DNA from: Betaproteobacteria bacterium
GTDB lineage: Bacteria > Pseudomonadota > Gammaproteobacteria > Burkholderiales > SG8-39
Direction of reading: 5' to 3'
Assembly (NCBI GenBank): GCA_004297625.1
Contig: SCTY01000068.1
Coordinates: 1 to 64,000 of the forward strand
DNA: 64,000 nucleotides
Shown here: piece after piece, positions 49,387 through 58,711 of the stretch
How positions within the stretch are numbered: the first letter of the stretch is position 1
How the letters are laid out: every line of letters starts with the position of its first letter
The notes under the pieces: model-generated
What the model was told of the DNA's origin: nothing
What the model saw: only the letters and a program-made list of their open reading frames with translations
Databases searched by the model: none
Made by a program: the position numbers and the translations under genes

Positions 49387-49443
49387 GGGGACGACTAATC
49401 AGGTGTTGAGCCGGTAGCCGGTCTTGAAGATCGACCTGGCGTG

Positions 49444-50883
49444 CTACACGTGCTTCGAGAAGTCCATGCCGGTGCGCTTCCGGGCGGCCTCGAGGAGCCG
49501 GCGGGCGGCCGAGTTGCAGCCGTCGAAAGCGCGCATTTCATCGACGTCCACCATGTGACCGTCCCGGACGCGGACGCGGCCGTTGACCACGGTGAGGGAA
49601 GCGTAGGGGTCGGCGCCCGCCATGAGGAGCGCGGCGAGGGGGTCGAGCACGGCGCCGGCCAGGGAGAGCCGCCGCAGCGGGAAGGCGGCGATGTCGGCGG
49701 CCTTGCCCGGCGTGAGCTGACCGATATCGCCGCGGCCGAGCGCGCGCGCGCCGCCCCGGGTGGCCATCCACAGGACGTCCTGCGGCGTGAGCCACTGCCC
49801 GGCGGGCTCGCTGTCCTCGTAGCCGCCGACCCGGTGCAGCATCATCGCGAGACGAAGCTCGTTCAGCATGTTGCTCGTGTCGCTGCTCGCGGGGCCGTCG
49901 ACGCCGATTCCGACGTTGATGCCGTACGCGCGCCAGTGCCCGAGGCGCGCGGCTTTCTTCCCGAGACGGATGATGCAGTGCGGGCAGTGCGCGATGCTCG
50001 CACCGGCATCGCCGATCGCGCGCATTTCCTCGCCGTCGAGCAGCGTGGAATGGGCGAACCAGGTCCGCTCCCACAGCCAGCCCGATTCGCGCAGGAAGTC
50101 GATCGGCTTTCCGCCGAGCGCGCGCATGGTCTCGTGCTCGTCGGGCCGCGGGTCGAAATGCACATGCAGGCCGCAGGCGTGCTCGCGCGCGAGGTCCGAG
50201 AAGCGGCGCATGAACCGCGGCCGCACATAGGTGACGCTGGTCGGCCCGATCGCCACCTGGAGCATCGAGCCCGGCGAGGTGTCGTGATAGCGCCGGAGGG
50301 TCCGCTCCAGCTTCGGAAAGAGCTCCTCTTCGCGGTCGAGGAGACGATCGAGCTGCGCGCCCATCACCGGACGCAGCCGGCTCTCCAGATCGGCTTCAAC
50401 GGTCGGCATGCCGCCCCGCACCAGCACGAACCGCATCCCCGCCTCGCGGACCCCGCGCAGCTCCTCGGCCGCCATCTCGCCGTCGTGCTCGGGCATGAGG
50501 TAGGCGAAATCCGCGTTCGTGGTGCAGCCGGAGGCGAGAAGCTCGCAGCTGTTCGCCAGCGCCGCCCAGTAGTAGGCGTCGGCGTCGATTTCCGCCCAGG
50601 CCGGATACATCGCGTACAGCCAGTCGAGGATCGAGGCGCGATTGGCGAGCGGGACGGCGCGCGTCAGCGTCTGGTAGAGGTGGTGGTGGATGTTGACGAG
50701 ACCCGGCGTCACCAGCGAGCCCGCCAGCGAGATCTCTTCGTCTGCGGCGACCGGAGGCGCGGGCTCGCTGCCGACGGCGGCGATGCGGCCGTCCTCGACG
50801 AGGATGTAGCCGTCGCGAATCACGCGGCGCGCGTCATCGCAGACATGAATGGCGTCGGCGTGGCGAAGCAGCAGGCGCGGCAC
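49444..50883 (-). CDS. amidohydrolase, 8-oxoguanine deaminase/AtzA-TrzN-like
   Basis: A 479-aa metal-dependent deaminase. HxH motif in LVTPGLVNIHHHLYQTL near residue 66, later His in LHVHFDPRPDE, AHSTLLDGEEM with His, and the Asp-bearing GVDGPASSDTSNMLNE. Ends HNAAARRLL-like (CNSAARRLLEAA). The family hydrolyses C-N bonds of guanine, 8-oxoguanine or s-triazines. Last gene of the minus-strand operon controlled from 54966-54997; beside an M20 ureido-type hydrolase, so a purine/ureide or heterocycle route is plausible. Confidence 0.87.
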   Translation of the reverse strand: MPRLLLRHADAIHVCDDARRVIRDGYILVEDGRIAAVGSEPAPPVAADEEISLAGSLVTPGLVNIHHHLYQTLTRAVPLANRASILDWLYAMYPAWAEIDADAYYWAALANSCELLASGCTTNADFAYLMPEHDGEMAAEELRGVREAGMRFVLVRGGMPTVEADLESRLRPVMGAQLDRLLDREEELFPKLERTLRRYHDTSPGSMLQVAIGPTSVTYVRPRFMRRFSDLAREHACGLHVHFDPRPDEHETMRALGGKPIDFLRESGWLWERTWFAHSTLLDGEEMRAIGDAGASIAHCPHCIIRLGKKAARLGHWRAYGINVGIGVDGPASSDTSNMLNELRLAMMLHRVGGYEDSEPAGQWLTPQDVLWMATRGGARALGRGDIGQLTPGKAADIAAFPLRRLSLAGAVLDPLAALLMAGADPYASLTVVNGRVRVRDGHMVDVDEMRAFDGCNSAARRLLEAARKRTGMDFSKHV

Positions 50884-50892
50884 GGGAAGCGG

Positions 50893-52131
50893 CTAACGGT
50901 CCGCGAGGGCGACGAGCGTCTCGGCGAGGACGCGCGCGCCGTCGTACAGGTCCTCTGGCGTGGCCGACTCGGCTTCGTTATGGCTGATGCCGTCCTTGCA
51001 CGGCACGAAAATCATGCCCGACGGGCAGACGTAGTGCAGGTAGCGCGCATCGTGGCCCGCCGCCGATGGAAGGTCCATGGTGCGAAGGCCGAGACGCGTC
51101 GCCGCCCGGCGGATCTCGTCCCGCATGGAAGCCGGAAATTCGAGCGGCCACGCGGTCACCAGCTCCTCGAGCTTGACCGCGCAGCGGCCCGCGTTCGCCC
51201 GGCAGATCTCCGGGACGCGGTCGCCGAGCGCGCGCAGGGTGACCTCGTCCGGATGGCGCAGATCGACGGAAAACACCGCCTGGCCGGCGACTACCGAGGG
51301 CGCGTTCGGCTTGACGTCGAGCCGTCCCACGGTGAACTTCACGATGTCCTGCTCGTCGTGCAGCGCTCTTGCGAGCGCCTGGATCATCGCCGTGGCGGCG
51401 AGAAGCGCGTCCTTGCGATCGCGCCGCTGCGAAGTGCCGGCATGCGCCTCCTCGCCCGCGACGGCGACGCGGTAGGTGCGCTTGCCCTGGATTCCGGTCA
51501 CCACGCCGACGCTGAAGCTTTCCTTCTCGAGCACTGGTCCCTGCTCGATGTGCGCCTCGACGTACGCGGCGACCGGCCGGCCGAGCTCGCGCTCGGGCAG
51601 CGACGGGAACGCGGCCTTCAATTGCGCCAGCCCCTGTTCCACGCTGACCCCATTTGCATCGCGGACCGGCAGCATCCCGGCCAGCGGCGCCGCGCCGGCA
51701 AAGGCGGCCGAGCCCATCATGCCGGGCGCGAAGCGCGAGCCTTCCTCGTTCATCCATGCGACGATCTCGATCGGTCGCCTCGGCGTGTGACCGCTGTCGC
51801 GCATCGCCTGCACCGCTTCAAGGGCCGCCAGCACGCCGTACACGCCGTCGAATTTGCCGCCCGTGGGCTGGCTGTCGAGATGCGAGCCGGTGAGCACCGG
51901 CGCGGCCTCTTTGTCGCGTCCTTCCATGCGCAGGAAGAAGTTGCCCACCGCGTCCGTGGACGGGGCGAGACGGAGGGGCTGCGACCATTCGATCAGCTCG
52001 CGCCTTGCAGCGATCTCTTCGGCGGAGAGCGCCTGCCGGTTTACGCCATCGGCGGGCGTCGCGCCATGGCGGGCGAGCAGCATGTGCCGCTCCCACAGCC
52101 GCTCGCGGCTCACGTGCCCGGCAACGCTCAC
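50893..52131 (-). CDS. M20 family Zn-dependent hydrolase (N-carbamoyl-amino acid/allantoate type)
   Basis: A 412-aa hydrolase. Metal site GSHLDSQPTGGKFDG, AWMNEEGSRFAPGMMGS, VEAHIEQGPVLE and GHDARYL; the dimerisation lid follows (GEEAHAGTSQRRDRKDAL). These are hallmarks of AllC/HyuC/beta-ureidopropionase. It releases ammonia and CO2 from N-carbamoyl or ureido compounds. GTG start overlaps the upstream stop. Works with the deaminase downstream. Confidence 0.88.
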   Translation of the reverse strand: MSVAGHVSRERLWERHMLLARHGATPADGVNRQALSAEEIAARRELIEWSQPLRLAPSTDAVGNFFLRMEGRDKEAAPVLTGSHLDSQPTGGKFDGVYGVLAALEAVQAMRDSGHTPRRPIEIVAWMNEEGSRFAPGMMGSAAFAGAAPLAGMLPVRDANGVSVEQGLAQLKAAFPSLPERELGRPVAAYVEAHIEQGPVLEKESFSVGVVTGIQGKRTYRVAVAGEEAHAGTSQRRDRKDALLAATAMIQALARALHDEQDIVKFTVGRLDVKPNAPSVVAGQAVFSVDLRHPDEVTLRALGDRVPEICRANAGRCAVKLEELVTAWPLEFPASMRDEIRRAATRLGLRTMDLPSAAGHDARYLHYVCPSGMIFVPCKDGISHNEAESATPEDLYDGARVLAETLVALADR

Positions 52132-53009
52132 GACGTCTTCATGACCTCGGCGGGCTTGGCGCGCGGGTCCCGCGGCAGCCAGCGTCCCGCCTCCACCATC
52201 CCGATGAATTCGTCGACGAAGCCGTTGAAATGCCCCGGCTCCTCGAGGTTCAGCGTGTGCCCGGTCTTCGGAAGGATGAGCAGCCCGCAGGCCGGCACCG
52301 TCTTCTTGAGGAAGATCCCCGGCTGCAGGCAGTGGTCATCCTCGTCGCCGACAATCACCAGGGTCGGGACCTGCATCGCCTTGAGCCGCTCCTCCAGGTC
52401 GTACACCGAAGGCCGGCGCGCCTGCACACCGCGCATCGTGTTGGCCGAGCCGAGCGCCGAATGCTGGCCGAGCATGGCGGCGAACTCCTGCCAGCCGCGG
52501 GGATCCTTGTTCTGGAACTGCACCCGCGAGGCGCCGAGCGCATAGGTCTTGGCGAACGTCTCGCTGCCCTGCGCCTCGAACTGCCGCGCGACTTCGAGCG
52601 AGACGCCGCGGAAGTAGGTTTCATACTGCTTTTCGGCGCCGTAGCCGGCACCCGCGACGACGAGCGAGAGCGCCCGCTGCGGGTGCTCGAGCCCGAGGTG
52701 CAGCGCCGCAAAACCGCCCATCGAGAGCCCCACTGCGTGGGCGCGATCGACCCCGGCCGCGTCCATCACCGCGACGATGTCGTCCACCGCGCGCCGCTGC
52801 GAATACGCATCGACGGCTTGCGGCACCTCCGAGGGCGGATAGCCGCGCGCCGCGAAGGTGACGCACCGGTGACGGCGCGAGAAATACCGCATCTGCAGCT
52901 CCCAGCTGCGGTGGTCGCCGCCGAACTCGTGCACGAAGACGATCGGCGTGCCGGCGCCCGCCTCCTCGTAGTAAAGCTTTACGCCGTCACTGGCGGTGGC
53001 GAATGGCAT
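52128..53009 (-). CDS. alpha/beta hydrolase
   Basis: A 293-aa single-domain hydrolase: HEFGGDHRSWELQMRYF (oxyanion), nucleophile GLSMGGFAAL, acid region VGDEDDHCL and KTGHTLNLEEP with the His. Typical of lactonase/esterase-like members and of ring-opening hydrolases in catabolic operons. 9 bp from the aminotransferase stop and overlaps the M20 gene. Substrate unknown. Confidence 0.87.
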   Translation of the reverse strand: MPFATASDGVKLYYEEAGAGTPIVFVHEFGGDHRSWELQMRYFSRRHRCVTFAARGYPPSEVPQAVDAYSQRRAVDDIVAVMDAAGVDRAHAVGLSMGGFAALHLGLEHPQRALSLVVAGAGYGAEKQYETYFRGVSLEVARQFEAQGSETFAKTYALGASRVQFQNKDPRGWQEFAAMLGQHSALGSANTMRGVQARRPSVYDLEERLKAMQVPTLVIVGDEDDHCLQPGIFLKKTVPACGLLILPKTGHTLNLEEPGHFNGFVDEFIGMVEAGRWLPRDPRAKPAEVMKTS

Positions 53010-53018
53010 GTCGAATCT

Positions 53019-54152
53019 CTAGAAGAGTGGACCGGGATTCTCGATGTCGCGGGCGCGCTCGACCATCGCCGGCAGCTTCGCGCACAGCGCGTCGCTCCAG
53101 GCTTCCGGCACGGTGGTCGCGATCTTGACGAAGCGATGGCCGAACCTCGGCGTGTGATACGAGCCTTGGCGGATCATGATGCCCTCTGCGCGAAACGCTT
53201 CGCACAGCGCTTCGGGGCTGATGCCTGCGTCGATGCATTCGACGACCAGAAAATTCGCCTGCGAAGGATATACGGCGACGTTGAGCCCGGGCACCCGGCT
53301 CGCCGCCTTGTGGATCTCCGCCTGGTTGCGGCGCTGCCGGCGGTTGATGTCCGGCAGCCATTCGCCCTTCACCTTGAGGCCGGCGATCGCCGCGCGCTGC
53401 GAGATCACATTGCAGCCGAGATTGTTTGGCGGCGCGGCGGCGAGCCTTTCCACCAGCTCCGGCTGCGCGACCAGTGCCCCGACGCGCAATCCGGCGAGCC
53501 CCAGCCACTTGGAGAAGCTGTAAATGGTGATCGAGCGCTCCGGGTAGAAGCGCGCCGCGAGCGTGTGCTCGTCGGCGAAGTGCCGGTACGTGGCGTCATG
53601 CAGGAAATAGGCGCCGACTCTGCGTGCGATCTGGGTGAAGGCCTTGATCTCCGCCGGCGTGTAGCAGACGCCGAGCGGGTTATTAGGATCGACGAGATAG
53701 ATGATGCGCGTCTTCTCAGTCGCCGCCGCTTCAAGCTGCGCGACCGTCAGGCGGTACCCGTTCTGGGGCCCGTAGATCGGGATCTCGACCACCTTGGCGC
53801 CCGAAGCCATGGCGAACTGCATCGGCCACTTCCAGCCCGGGTCGGTGGTGAGGAATTCCGAGCCGGGCTCGGCGAGCGTGCGGCAGACGTTGTAGAGCGC
53901 CTCGACCGCCCCGTCGGTAACCAGCACCGCCGCTTCGGTCAGCCCGAGGTCCGCGAGGATCAGCGTGCGCAGCTCTTCCAGCCCCGCGGGCGGCGCGTAG
54001 GCGTGGAATTCCTCGGCTTCGATCGAATCGATCATCGCCCGGCGCACCGCCGGGTGCGTCGGGAAATGGTTGGTGTTCTGCCCGAACCACATGAGATTCG
54101 GGGTGTTGAACAGCCGGTCGAAGTGCCGGTTGCGCGCTTCGAAGCTTCTCAT
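53019..54152 (-). CDS. class I/II PLP-dependent aminotransferase
   Basis: A 377-aa fold-type I enzyme. Motifs are FHAYAPPAGLEELRTLI, TDPGWKWPMQF, YLVDPNNPLGVCYT (the Asn of PxNP), HDATYRHF with Asp, and SFSKWLGLAGLRVG carrying the Schiff-base Lys (about residue 222). ATG at 54152 is chosen; upstream bases belong to the SDR gene, with which it overlaps by ATGA. It resembles histidinol-phosphate/aspartate-type aminotransferases; substrate unknown. Confidence 0.88.
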   Translation of the reverse strand: MRSFEARNRHFDRLFNTPNLMWFGQNTNHFPTHPAVRRAMIDSIEAEEFHAYAPPAGLEELRTLILADLGLTEAAVLVTDGAVEALYNVCRTLAEPGSEFLTTDPGWKWPMQFAMASGAKVVEIPIYGPQNGYRLTVAQLEAAATEKTRIIYLVDPNNPLGVCYTPAEIKAFTQIARRVGAYFLHDATYRHFADEHTLAARFYPERSITIYSFSKWLGLAGLRVGALVAQPELVERLAAAPPNNLGCNVISQRAAIAGLKVKGEWLPDINRRQRRNQAEIHKAASRVPGLNVAVYPSQANFLVVECIDAGISPEALCEAFRAEGIMIRQGSYHTPRFGHRFVKIATTVPEAWSDALCAKLPAMVERARDIENPGPLF

Positions 54153-54952
54153 GTCTGCACGCTCCGCTCCTTGATCACCGAGCCGCGCGCGGCGATGCCG
54201 CCGTCGATGGTGACGATCGCTCCGGTGATGTAGCCGCAGCGCGGCGAGGCGAGGAACACCGTGAGGTCGGCGACCTCCTCCGGGCTTGCCGGGCGCCCGC
54301 CCGGAAAGCGATCGCGCATCTCGGTCCACCGGCTCTCGTCGCCGTACCAGTCGAGGGCGCGCCGCTTGTTGATCTTCACCATGCGCTCGGTCTCCACCGG
54401 GCCGGGGTTCACGCCCACCACGCGCACCCCGAAGTCGAGGCTCTGGCCGCCGAGCGCCTTGGTGAATGCCATCAGCCCCGCGTTCGCGGTGCTGCCGGCG
54501 ATGTAGTTGGCGTCCCAATTCTCGCCCGAGTTGCCGATGTCGTTGATGATCACGCCCGAGCCGCGCGCTTTCATCGACCGGTAGATTTCCTTGGTGAGCA
54601 GGATGTAGCCGAACAGCTTCAGGTCATAGCCGCGGCGCCAGTCCGCCTCCGACAGCGCCTCGATCGGCCCCGAGGGAATCTCGCCGGCGTTGTTCACCAG
54701 GATGTCGACGTTCGCGCAGCGCCTGCCGAGCTCTGCGATGTTCTCGGACTTGCCGAGGTCCATCGGGTGGATGGCCACCGACACGCCATATTTTCGGCCG
54801 AGCTCTTCCTTGGCGCTCTTCAGCGCGTCCTCGGAGCGCGCCGCCAGATCCAGGTTGCAGCCCTCGGCCGCGAACGCGCGCGCCACCGCCAGGCCGATGC
54901 CCTTCGATGCCCCGGTGACGAGCACCGATCGTCCCTTCAGCCGCAGGTCCAT
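54149..54952 (-). CDS. SDR-family protein lacking the YxxxK motif
   Basis: A 267-aa SDR fold: TGASKGIG near residue 15, AARSEDALKSAKEE, NNAGEIPSGPIEA, VGVNPGPVETERM, CGYITGAIVTIDGG. The active site reads YIAGSTANAGL where Y-x3-K is expected; the Lys position is Asn. It closely parallels the protein at 20004-20813. First gene of the operon, its ATG 14 bp from the operator, so directly repressed or activated by the GntR protein. Confidence 0.88.
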   Translation of the reverse strand: MDLRLKGRSVLVTGASKGIGLAVARAFAAEGCNLDLAARSEDALKSAKEELGRKYGVSVAIHPMDLGKSENIAELGRRCANVDILVNNAGEIPSGPIEALSEADWRRGYDLKLFGYILLTKEIYRSMKARGSGVIINDIGNSGENWDANYIAGSTANAGLMAFTKALGGQSLDFGVRVVGVNPGPVETERMVKINKRRALDWYGDESRWTEMRDRFPGGRPASPEEVADLTVFLASPRCGYITGAIVTIDGGIAARGSVIKERSVQT

Positions 54953-54965
54953 TCCTTCCCTTCGC

Positions 54966-54997
54966 TTGTATACGATTTTGATTGTGTCGCATACAAT
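54966..54997. promoter_or_regulatory. GntR-type operator in the divergent promoter
   Basis: TTGTATAC at 54966-54973 and GCATACAA at 54990-54997 (minus its last base) form an inverted pair. Within it ATTGTGT-CGC-ATACAAT (54981-54997) is a near-perfect 17-bp palindrome. GntR-FadR-type regulators bind such GT...AC palindromes. It occupies the 51-bp space between the SDR operon and gntR, which also must hold both promoters. Confidence 0.75.
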
Positions 54998-55003
54998 CTT
55001 GCG

Positions 55004-55681
55004 GTGTCAACGCCGAAGAGATCCCGGATGCTTCGCATCCGCGAGGCCATCGAGAAGGACATCATCACGGGCAAGCTCGCCCCCGGGACGAAGCTCGACG
55101 AAGAGGCGCTCGCCGCGCGCTACGGCGCTTCGCGCACCCCGGTGCGCGAGGCCTTCCAGCAGCTCGCCTCGCAGGGCCACATCGCGCTGCGCCCGCACAT
55201 GGGCGCGTTCGTCGCGACGCTGAGCGTCACCGAGCTGGTCGAGATGTTCGAGGCCATGGCGTATCTCGAGGCCGCGTGCGCCGCCCTGGCGTCGCGCCGG
55301 CACACCGACGCGGACCGCACCCGGCTGGCCGCCGCCCACGGCGCTTGCGTAAAAGCGGCAAAGCGCAAAGACCCGGACGCCTTCTACGCGGCGAACGCGC
55401 GCTTTCACGAATGCATCTATGCCGCGAGCCACAACGAGTACCTCGCGGCCGAGACCCTGCGGCTGCGCAATCGCCTCGAGGCCTACCGGCGCGAGTCCAC
55501 CTTTCACCCCGGGCTGATGGCGCTCACCATCAACGAACACGTGAAGATCCTGCAGGCGATCCTCGACATGGACGAGGCCGCCGCAGCGAGCCGCATGCGC
55601 GGCCATCTCGATACCCTGCGCGACGATGCCGTGTCGATGGCGAGGGCGGTGGTGCGGGCCACGGGAAGGCGGGCCGCGTGA
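55004..55681 (+). CDS. GntR-family transcriptional regulator (FadR/VanR-like)
   Basis: A 225-aa regulator. N-terminal winged helix with EEALAARYGASRTPVREAFQQLA (in part), wing GHIALRPHMGAFV; C-terminal FCD-type helical domain with FHECIYAASHNEYL, and His/Asp residues suited to metal or ligand binding. I start at GTG 55004 (VSTPKRSRM); the ATG at 55028 is an alternative. Binds presumably at 54966-54997 and controls the minus-strand operon and itself; the Liv operon 53 bp downstream may share control. Confidence 0.86.
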   Translation: MSTPKRSRMLRIREAIEKDIITGKLAPGTKLDEEALAARYGASRTPVREAFQQLASQGHIALRPHMGAFVATLSVTELVEMFEAMAYLEAACAALASRRHTDADRTRLAAAHGACVKAAKRKDPDAFYAANARFHECIYAASHNEYLAAETLRLRNRLEAYRRESTFHPGLMALTINEHVKILQAILDMDEAAAASRMRGHLDTLRDDAVSMARAVVRATGRRAA

Positions 55682-55734
55682 GCGCCTCGGAGTCTGCTAC
55701 GCTTTGTGTTGATAACCGACGAGGGGGACCTACC

Positions 55735-56862
55735 ATGCAATCGAGACTTTCCGTTGCCGTAATCGCGCTGGCCGTGGCCGCAAGCGCCGCTGCGCAGGAA
55801 ACCGTGAAGATCGGCGTGGTGCAGCCGCTCACCGGTCCGGTGGCCTACGACGGCAACATCTACGTCAACACCGTGAAGATGCTGGTCGATGACATGAACG
55901 CCAAGGGCGGCGTCCTCGGCAAGAAGATCGAGCTCGTGGTCGAGGACGGGGCCTGCAACCCGGCGCAATCGGTCAACGCCGCCGAGAAGCTGGTAACGCG
56001 CGACAAGGTCGTGGCGCTGCTCGGCGCCTTCTGCAGCACGTCGAGCGCCGCCATGATGGAAGTGGCGCGCAAGCACAAGGTGCCGCACCTCACCGCCATT
56101 TCGACCGCGGCGCAGCTCACCGAGCAGAACAACCCGTACTTCTTCCGCGCCGTCGCGACTACGCCGATGCTGGGCGCGGCCTTCGGCGGCGAGCTGCCAG
56201 CCGCGGTCAAGGGCAAGCGTTTCGCGTTCCTGGTCATCAACGACGACTGGGGGCGCAGCATGGTGAGCTCGTATCCGAAGCCGATCGAGCACGCGGGCGG
56301 GCAGATCGTCGGCACCGAGTTCTTCCAGTCGAGCGACCTGCAGTTCCTGCCGTACATCACCAAGATCAAGGCCGCCAACCCGGACGCGATCATCCTCGCG
56401 GCGAACACGCAGCATGCGGTCGCGCTCTCCAAGCAGATCCGCGAGCTCGGCATCACCAAACCGCTGATCGGCGAAGGCTCCTGGACCAGCGACAGCTATC
56501 TCAAGCTCGCCGGGCCCGCCGCCGAGGGCGTCTACGGGCTGGTGGAGTACGTGTACACCATCAAGAACCCGATCAACGCCGCCTTCGTGAAGATGTCGCG
56601 CGAAAAGCTCAAGGACAACCCGAGCAAGTTTGCCGGTGCCGCGCACAACGCCATCCACATCATGGTAGACGCCATCCGCCGCGCCGGTGCCGCCGATCCG
56701 GAGAAGATCCGCGCCGCCCTGACCAAAACCGACTATCACGGCCTGGTCGGGAACATACGCTTCAACGAGAAGAACCAGGCCTACGGCCAGGATGTGTACC
56801 TGGCGCGCGTCACACACGGCGTGCCGGAGGTCGTCAAGACGGCGAAAATCGCCAAGCCGTAG
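55735..56862 (+). CDS. Liv-type ABC transporter substrate-binding protein
   Basis: A 375-aa periplasmic receptor. Signal peptide ends ASAAAQ near residue 21; then VKIGVVQPLTGPVAYDG, VEDGACNPAQSVNAAEKL, FCSTSSAAMM, DGRSMVSSY-like (DDWGRSMVSSYPKP) and the LivK fold throughout. GAGGGGG ribosome site. Lone SBP of the second Liv operon, possibly for an amino acid or aromatic acid. Confidence 0.9.
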   Translation: MQSRLSVAVIALAVAASAAAQETVKIGVVQPLTGPVAYDGNIYVNTVKMLVDDMNAKGGVLGKKIELVVEDGACNPAQSVNAAEKLVTRDKVVALLGAFCSTSSAAMMEVARKHKVPHLTAISTAAQLTEQNNPYFFRAVATTPMLGAAFGGELPAAVKGKRFAFLVINDDWGRSMVSSYPKPIEHAGGQIVGTEFFQSSDLQFLPYITKIKAANPDAIILAANTQHAVALSKQIRELGITKPLIGEGSWTSDSYLKLAGPAAEGVYGLVEYVYTIKNPINAAFVKMSREKLKDNPSKFAGAAHNAIHIMVDAIRRAGAADPEKIRAALTKTDYHGLVGNIRFNEKNQAYGQDVYLARVTHGVPEVVKTAKIAKP

Positions 56863-56865
56863 CGC

Positions 56866-57735
56866 GTGCTCGACCTGGCGATCTTCGGCCAGCACCTGCT
56901 GAACGGGGTGCTGATCGGGTGCGCGTACGCGCTCATCGCGATCGGCCTCACGATGATTTTCGGCGTGATGAACATCGCGAACTTCGCGCACGGCGAGTTC
57001 TACATGATGGGCGGCTTCGCGGCGTTCTACCTGGTGACCCTTCTGAAGCTGAACTACTTCATCGCCCTGCCGCTGGCGGTGGTGCTGGTGGTGGTGCTCG
57101 CCGTGGCCATCCAGCAGATCGTGTTCAAGCGGCTGCGCGACGCGCCGGTGATGACGACAACGCTCGTCACCATCGGCCTGTCGATCCTGCTCGAGCACGT
57201 GGCGCTGCTGCTGTGGGGGCCGCAGCCACAGGTGATCCCGAACCCGTTCCCGACCCGGCCGCTCAGCTTCTTCGGAATCTACACCACGCCGCTCTATCTC
57301 TTCTCGATGGCGGTGACCGCGGCGCTCATCGTCGTCGGGCACCTGCTGATCCAGCGCACCCGGATGGGCAAGGCGATGCGGGCGACCTTCCAGAACCGGG
57401 AGGCCGCGGCCCTGGTCGGAGTGCGCATCGACCGCGTCTATCTCTACGCCTTCACCTTCGGCGCCGCGCTCGCCGCGGCGGCGGGCGCGGTGCTGGGCGG
57501 CTTCATCCCGGTCGAGCCCACCATGGGCGGAGTTGCGACGCTCAAGGCTTTCGTGGTGGTGATCCTCGGCGGCATGGGCAGCTTCGTCGGCGCGATCGCC
57601 GGCGGGCTGCTCCTCGGCCTCGCCGAAGCGCTCGGCGCCGGGTATTTCTCGACCGGCTGGAAGGACGCGATCGGCTTCTTCGCCGTGATCCTGCTGCTGC
57701 TGTTCCGGCCCGAGGGGCTGTTCAAGCGTGCCTGA
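56866..57735 (+). CDS. livH: Liv-type ABC transporter permease (LivH)
   Basis: A 289-aa inner-membrane permease with about eight helices: LIGCAYALIAIGLTMIFGVMNIA (residues 14-36, in part), NFAHGEFYMMGGFAAF, ending in FRPEGLFKRA. Standard GTG start 3 bp after the receptor stop. Overlaps livM by 8 bp. Confidence 0.92.
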   Translation: MLDLAIFGQHLLNGVLIGCAYALIAIGLTMIFGVMNIANFAHGEFYMMGGFAAFYLVTLLKLNYFIALPLAVVLVVVLAVAIQQIVFKRLRDAPVMTTTLVTIGLSILLEHVALLLWGPQPQVIPNPFPTRPLSFFGIYTTPLYLFSMAVTAALIVVGHLLIQRTRMGKAMRATFQNREAAALVGVRIDRVYLYAFTFGAALAAAAGAVLGGFIPVEPTMGGVATLKAFVVVILGGMGSFVGAIAGGLLLGLAEALGAGYFSTGWKDAIGFFAVILLLLFRPEGLFKRA

Positions 57736-58711
57736 TTCAAAGCCGCATCCCATCATCCTCGGCGCGGTGCTTGCCGGGCTGCTGATCATCCCGCTCGTGG
57801 TGCGCGACGAGTACTACCTGCACCTTTTCATCGTCTCGGCGATCTTCGTGGTGGTCGCGCTCGGGCTCAATCTCATCGTCGGCTACGTCGGGCAGCTCTC
57901 GCTCGCGCACGCGGCATTCTTCGCGCTCGGCGCCTACGTGTCGGCGCTGCTCTTCTTCAACCTCAAGTGGTCGATGTGGATCGGGATGCCGGCGGCGGCG
58001 ATCGTCACCGCCGCCGTCGCGTTCGCGCTGGGCTGGGTGATCCTGCGCGTGCGCGGCCACCGCTTCGTCATCATCACGGTGGCCTTTGCCGAGATCATGA
58101 GGCTCGTGGCCACCAACTGGGTGGACCTAACGCGCGGCTTCATGGGCCTGCCCGGGCTGCAGATCCCCGCGCTCTACGTGCCGGGCATCGGCGCCGTGGA
58201 CGTGAGCTCGAAGGAGCGTTTCTATTATGTGGTGCTGGCCGCCGCGCTCCTGTCGTTTTACATCTGCTACCGCCTGGTGCGCTCGTCGGTGGGCCGCGCC
58301 TTCGTCCTGGTGCGCGAGAACGAAGTGCTCGCCGAGTCCCTCGGCATCTCGGCGTTCCGCACCTGCATGATCGCCTTCGTGGTCGGCGCGGCGCTCGCCG
58401 GGACCGCGGGCGCGCTCTACGGGCACTACATCGGCTTCGTGAGCCCGGATCTGTTCAACTTTTCCTACATCACCATCATGCTGATCATGGTGATCCTCGG
58501 CGGCAAGGGAACGCTCATCGGGCCAGCGCTCGGCGCGGTGGTGTTCACCTTCCTGCCCGAGCTGCTGCGCGAGGCCTCGTACTACCGGATGGTGATCTTC
58601 GCCAGTATCCTCGTCATCGCCACGCTCTTCATGCCGCGCGGCATCATCTTCCCGCTGGTCGAGCACCTCGTGCCCCGGCGCTGGCGCAAGGGCCATGACC
58701 GCGCTGCTTGA
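57728..58711 (+). CDS. livM: Liv-type ABC transporter permease (LivM)
   Basis: A 327-aa permease: LNLIVGYVGQLSLAHAAFFALGAY near residue 50 (in part), RVRGHRFVIITVAFAEI, and GAALAGTAGALYGHYIGFVSPD. GTG start overlapping livH. Its end overlaps livG by 17 bp. The C-terminal FPLVEHLVPRRWRKG is normal for LivM. Confidence 0.92.
   Translation: MPDSKPHPIILGAVLAGLLIIPLVVRDEYYLHLFIVSAIFVVVALGLNLIVGYVGQLSLAHAAFFALGAYVSALLFFNLKWSMWIGMPAAAIVTAAVAFALGWVILRVRGHRFVIITVAFAEIMRLVATNWVDLTRGFMGLPGLQIPALYVPGIGAVDVSSKERFYYVVLAAALLSFYICYRLVRSSVGRAFVLVRENEVLAESLGISAFRTCMIAFVVGAALAGTAGALYGHYIGFVSPDLFNFSYITIMLIMVILGGKGTLIGPALGAVVFTFLPELLREASYYRMVIFASILVIATLFMPRGIIFPLVEHLVPRRWRKGHDRAA

Noticed and set aside
49398..49443. 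Minus-strand frame after the 49444 stop reading HARSIFKTGYRLNT
   Set aside because: Looks slightly like a protein tail, but only 14 codons with no identifiable family; may be chance.
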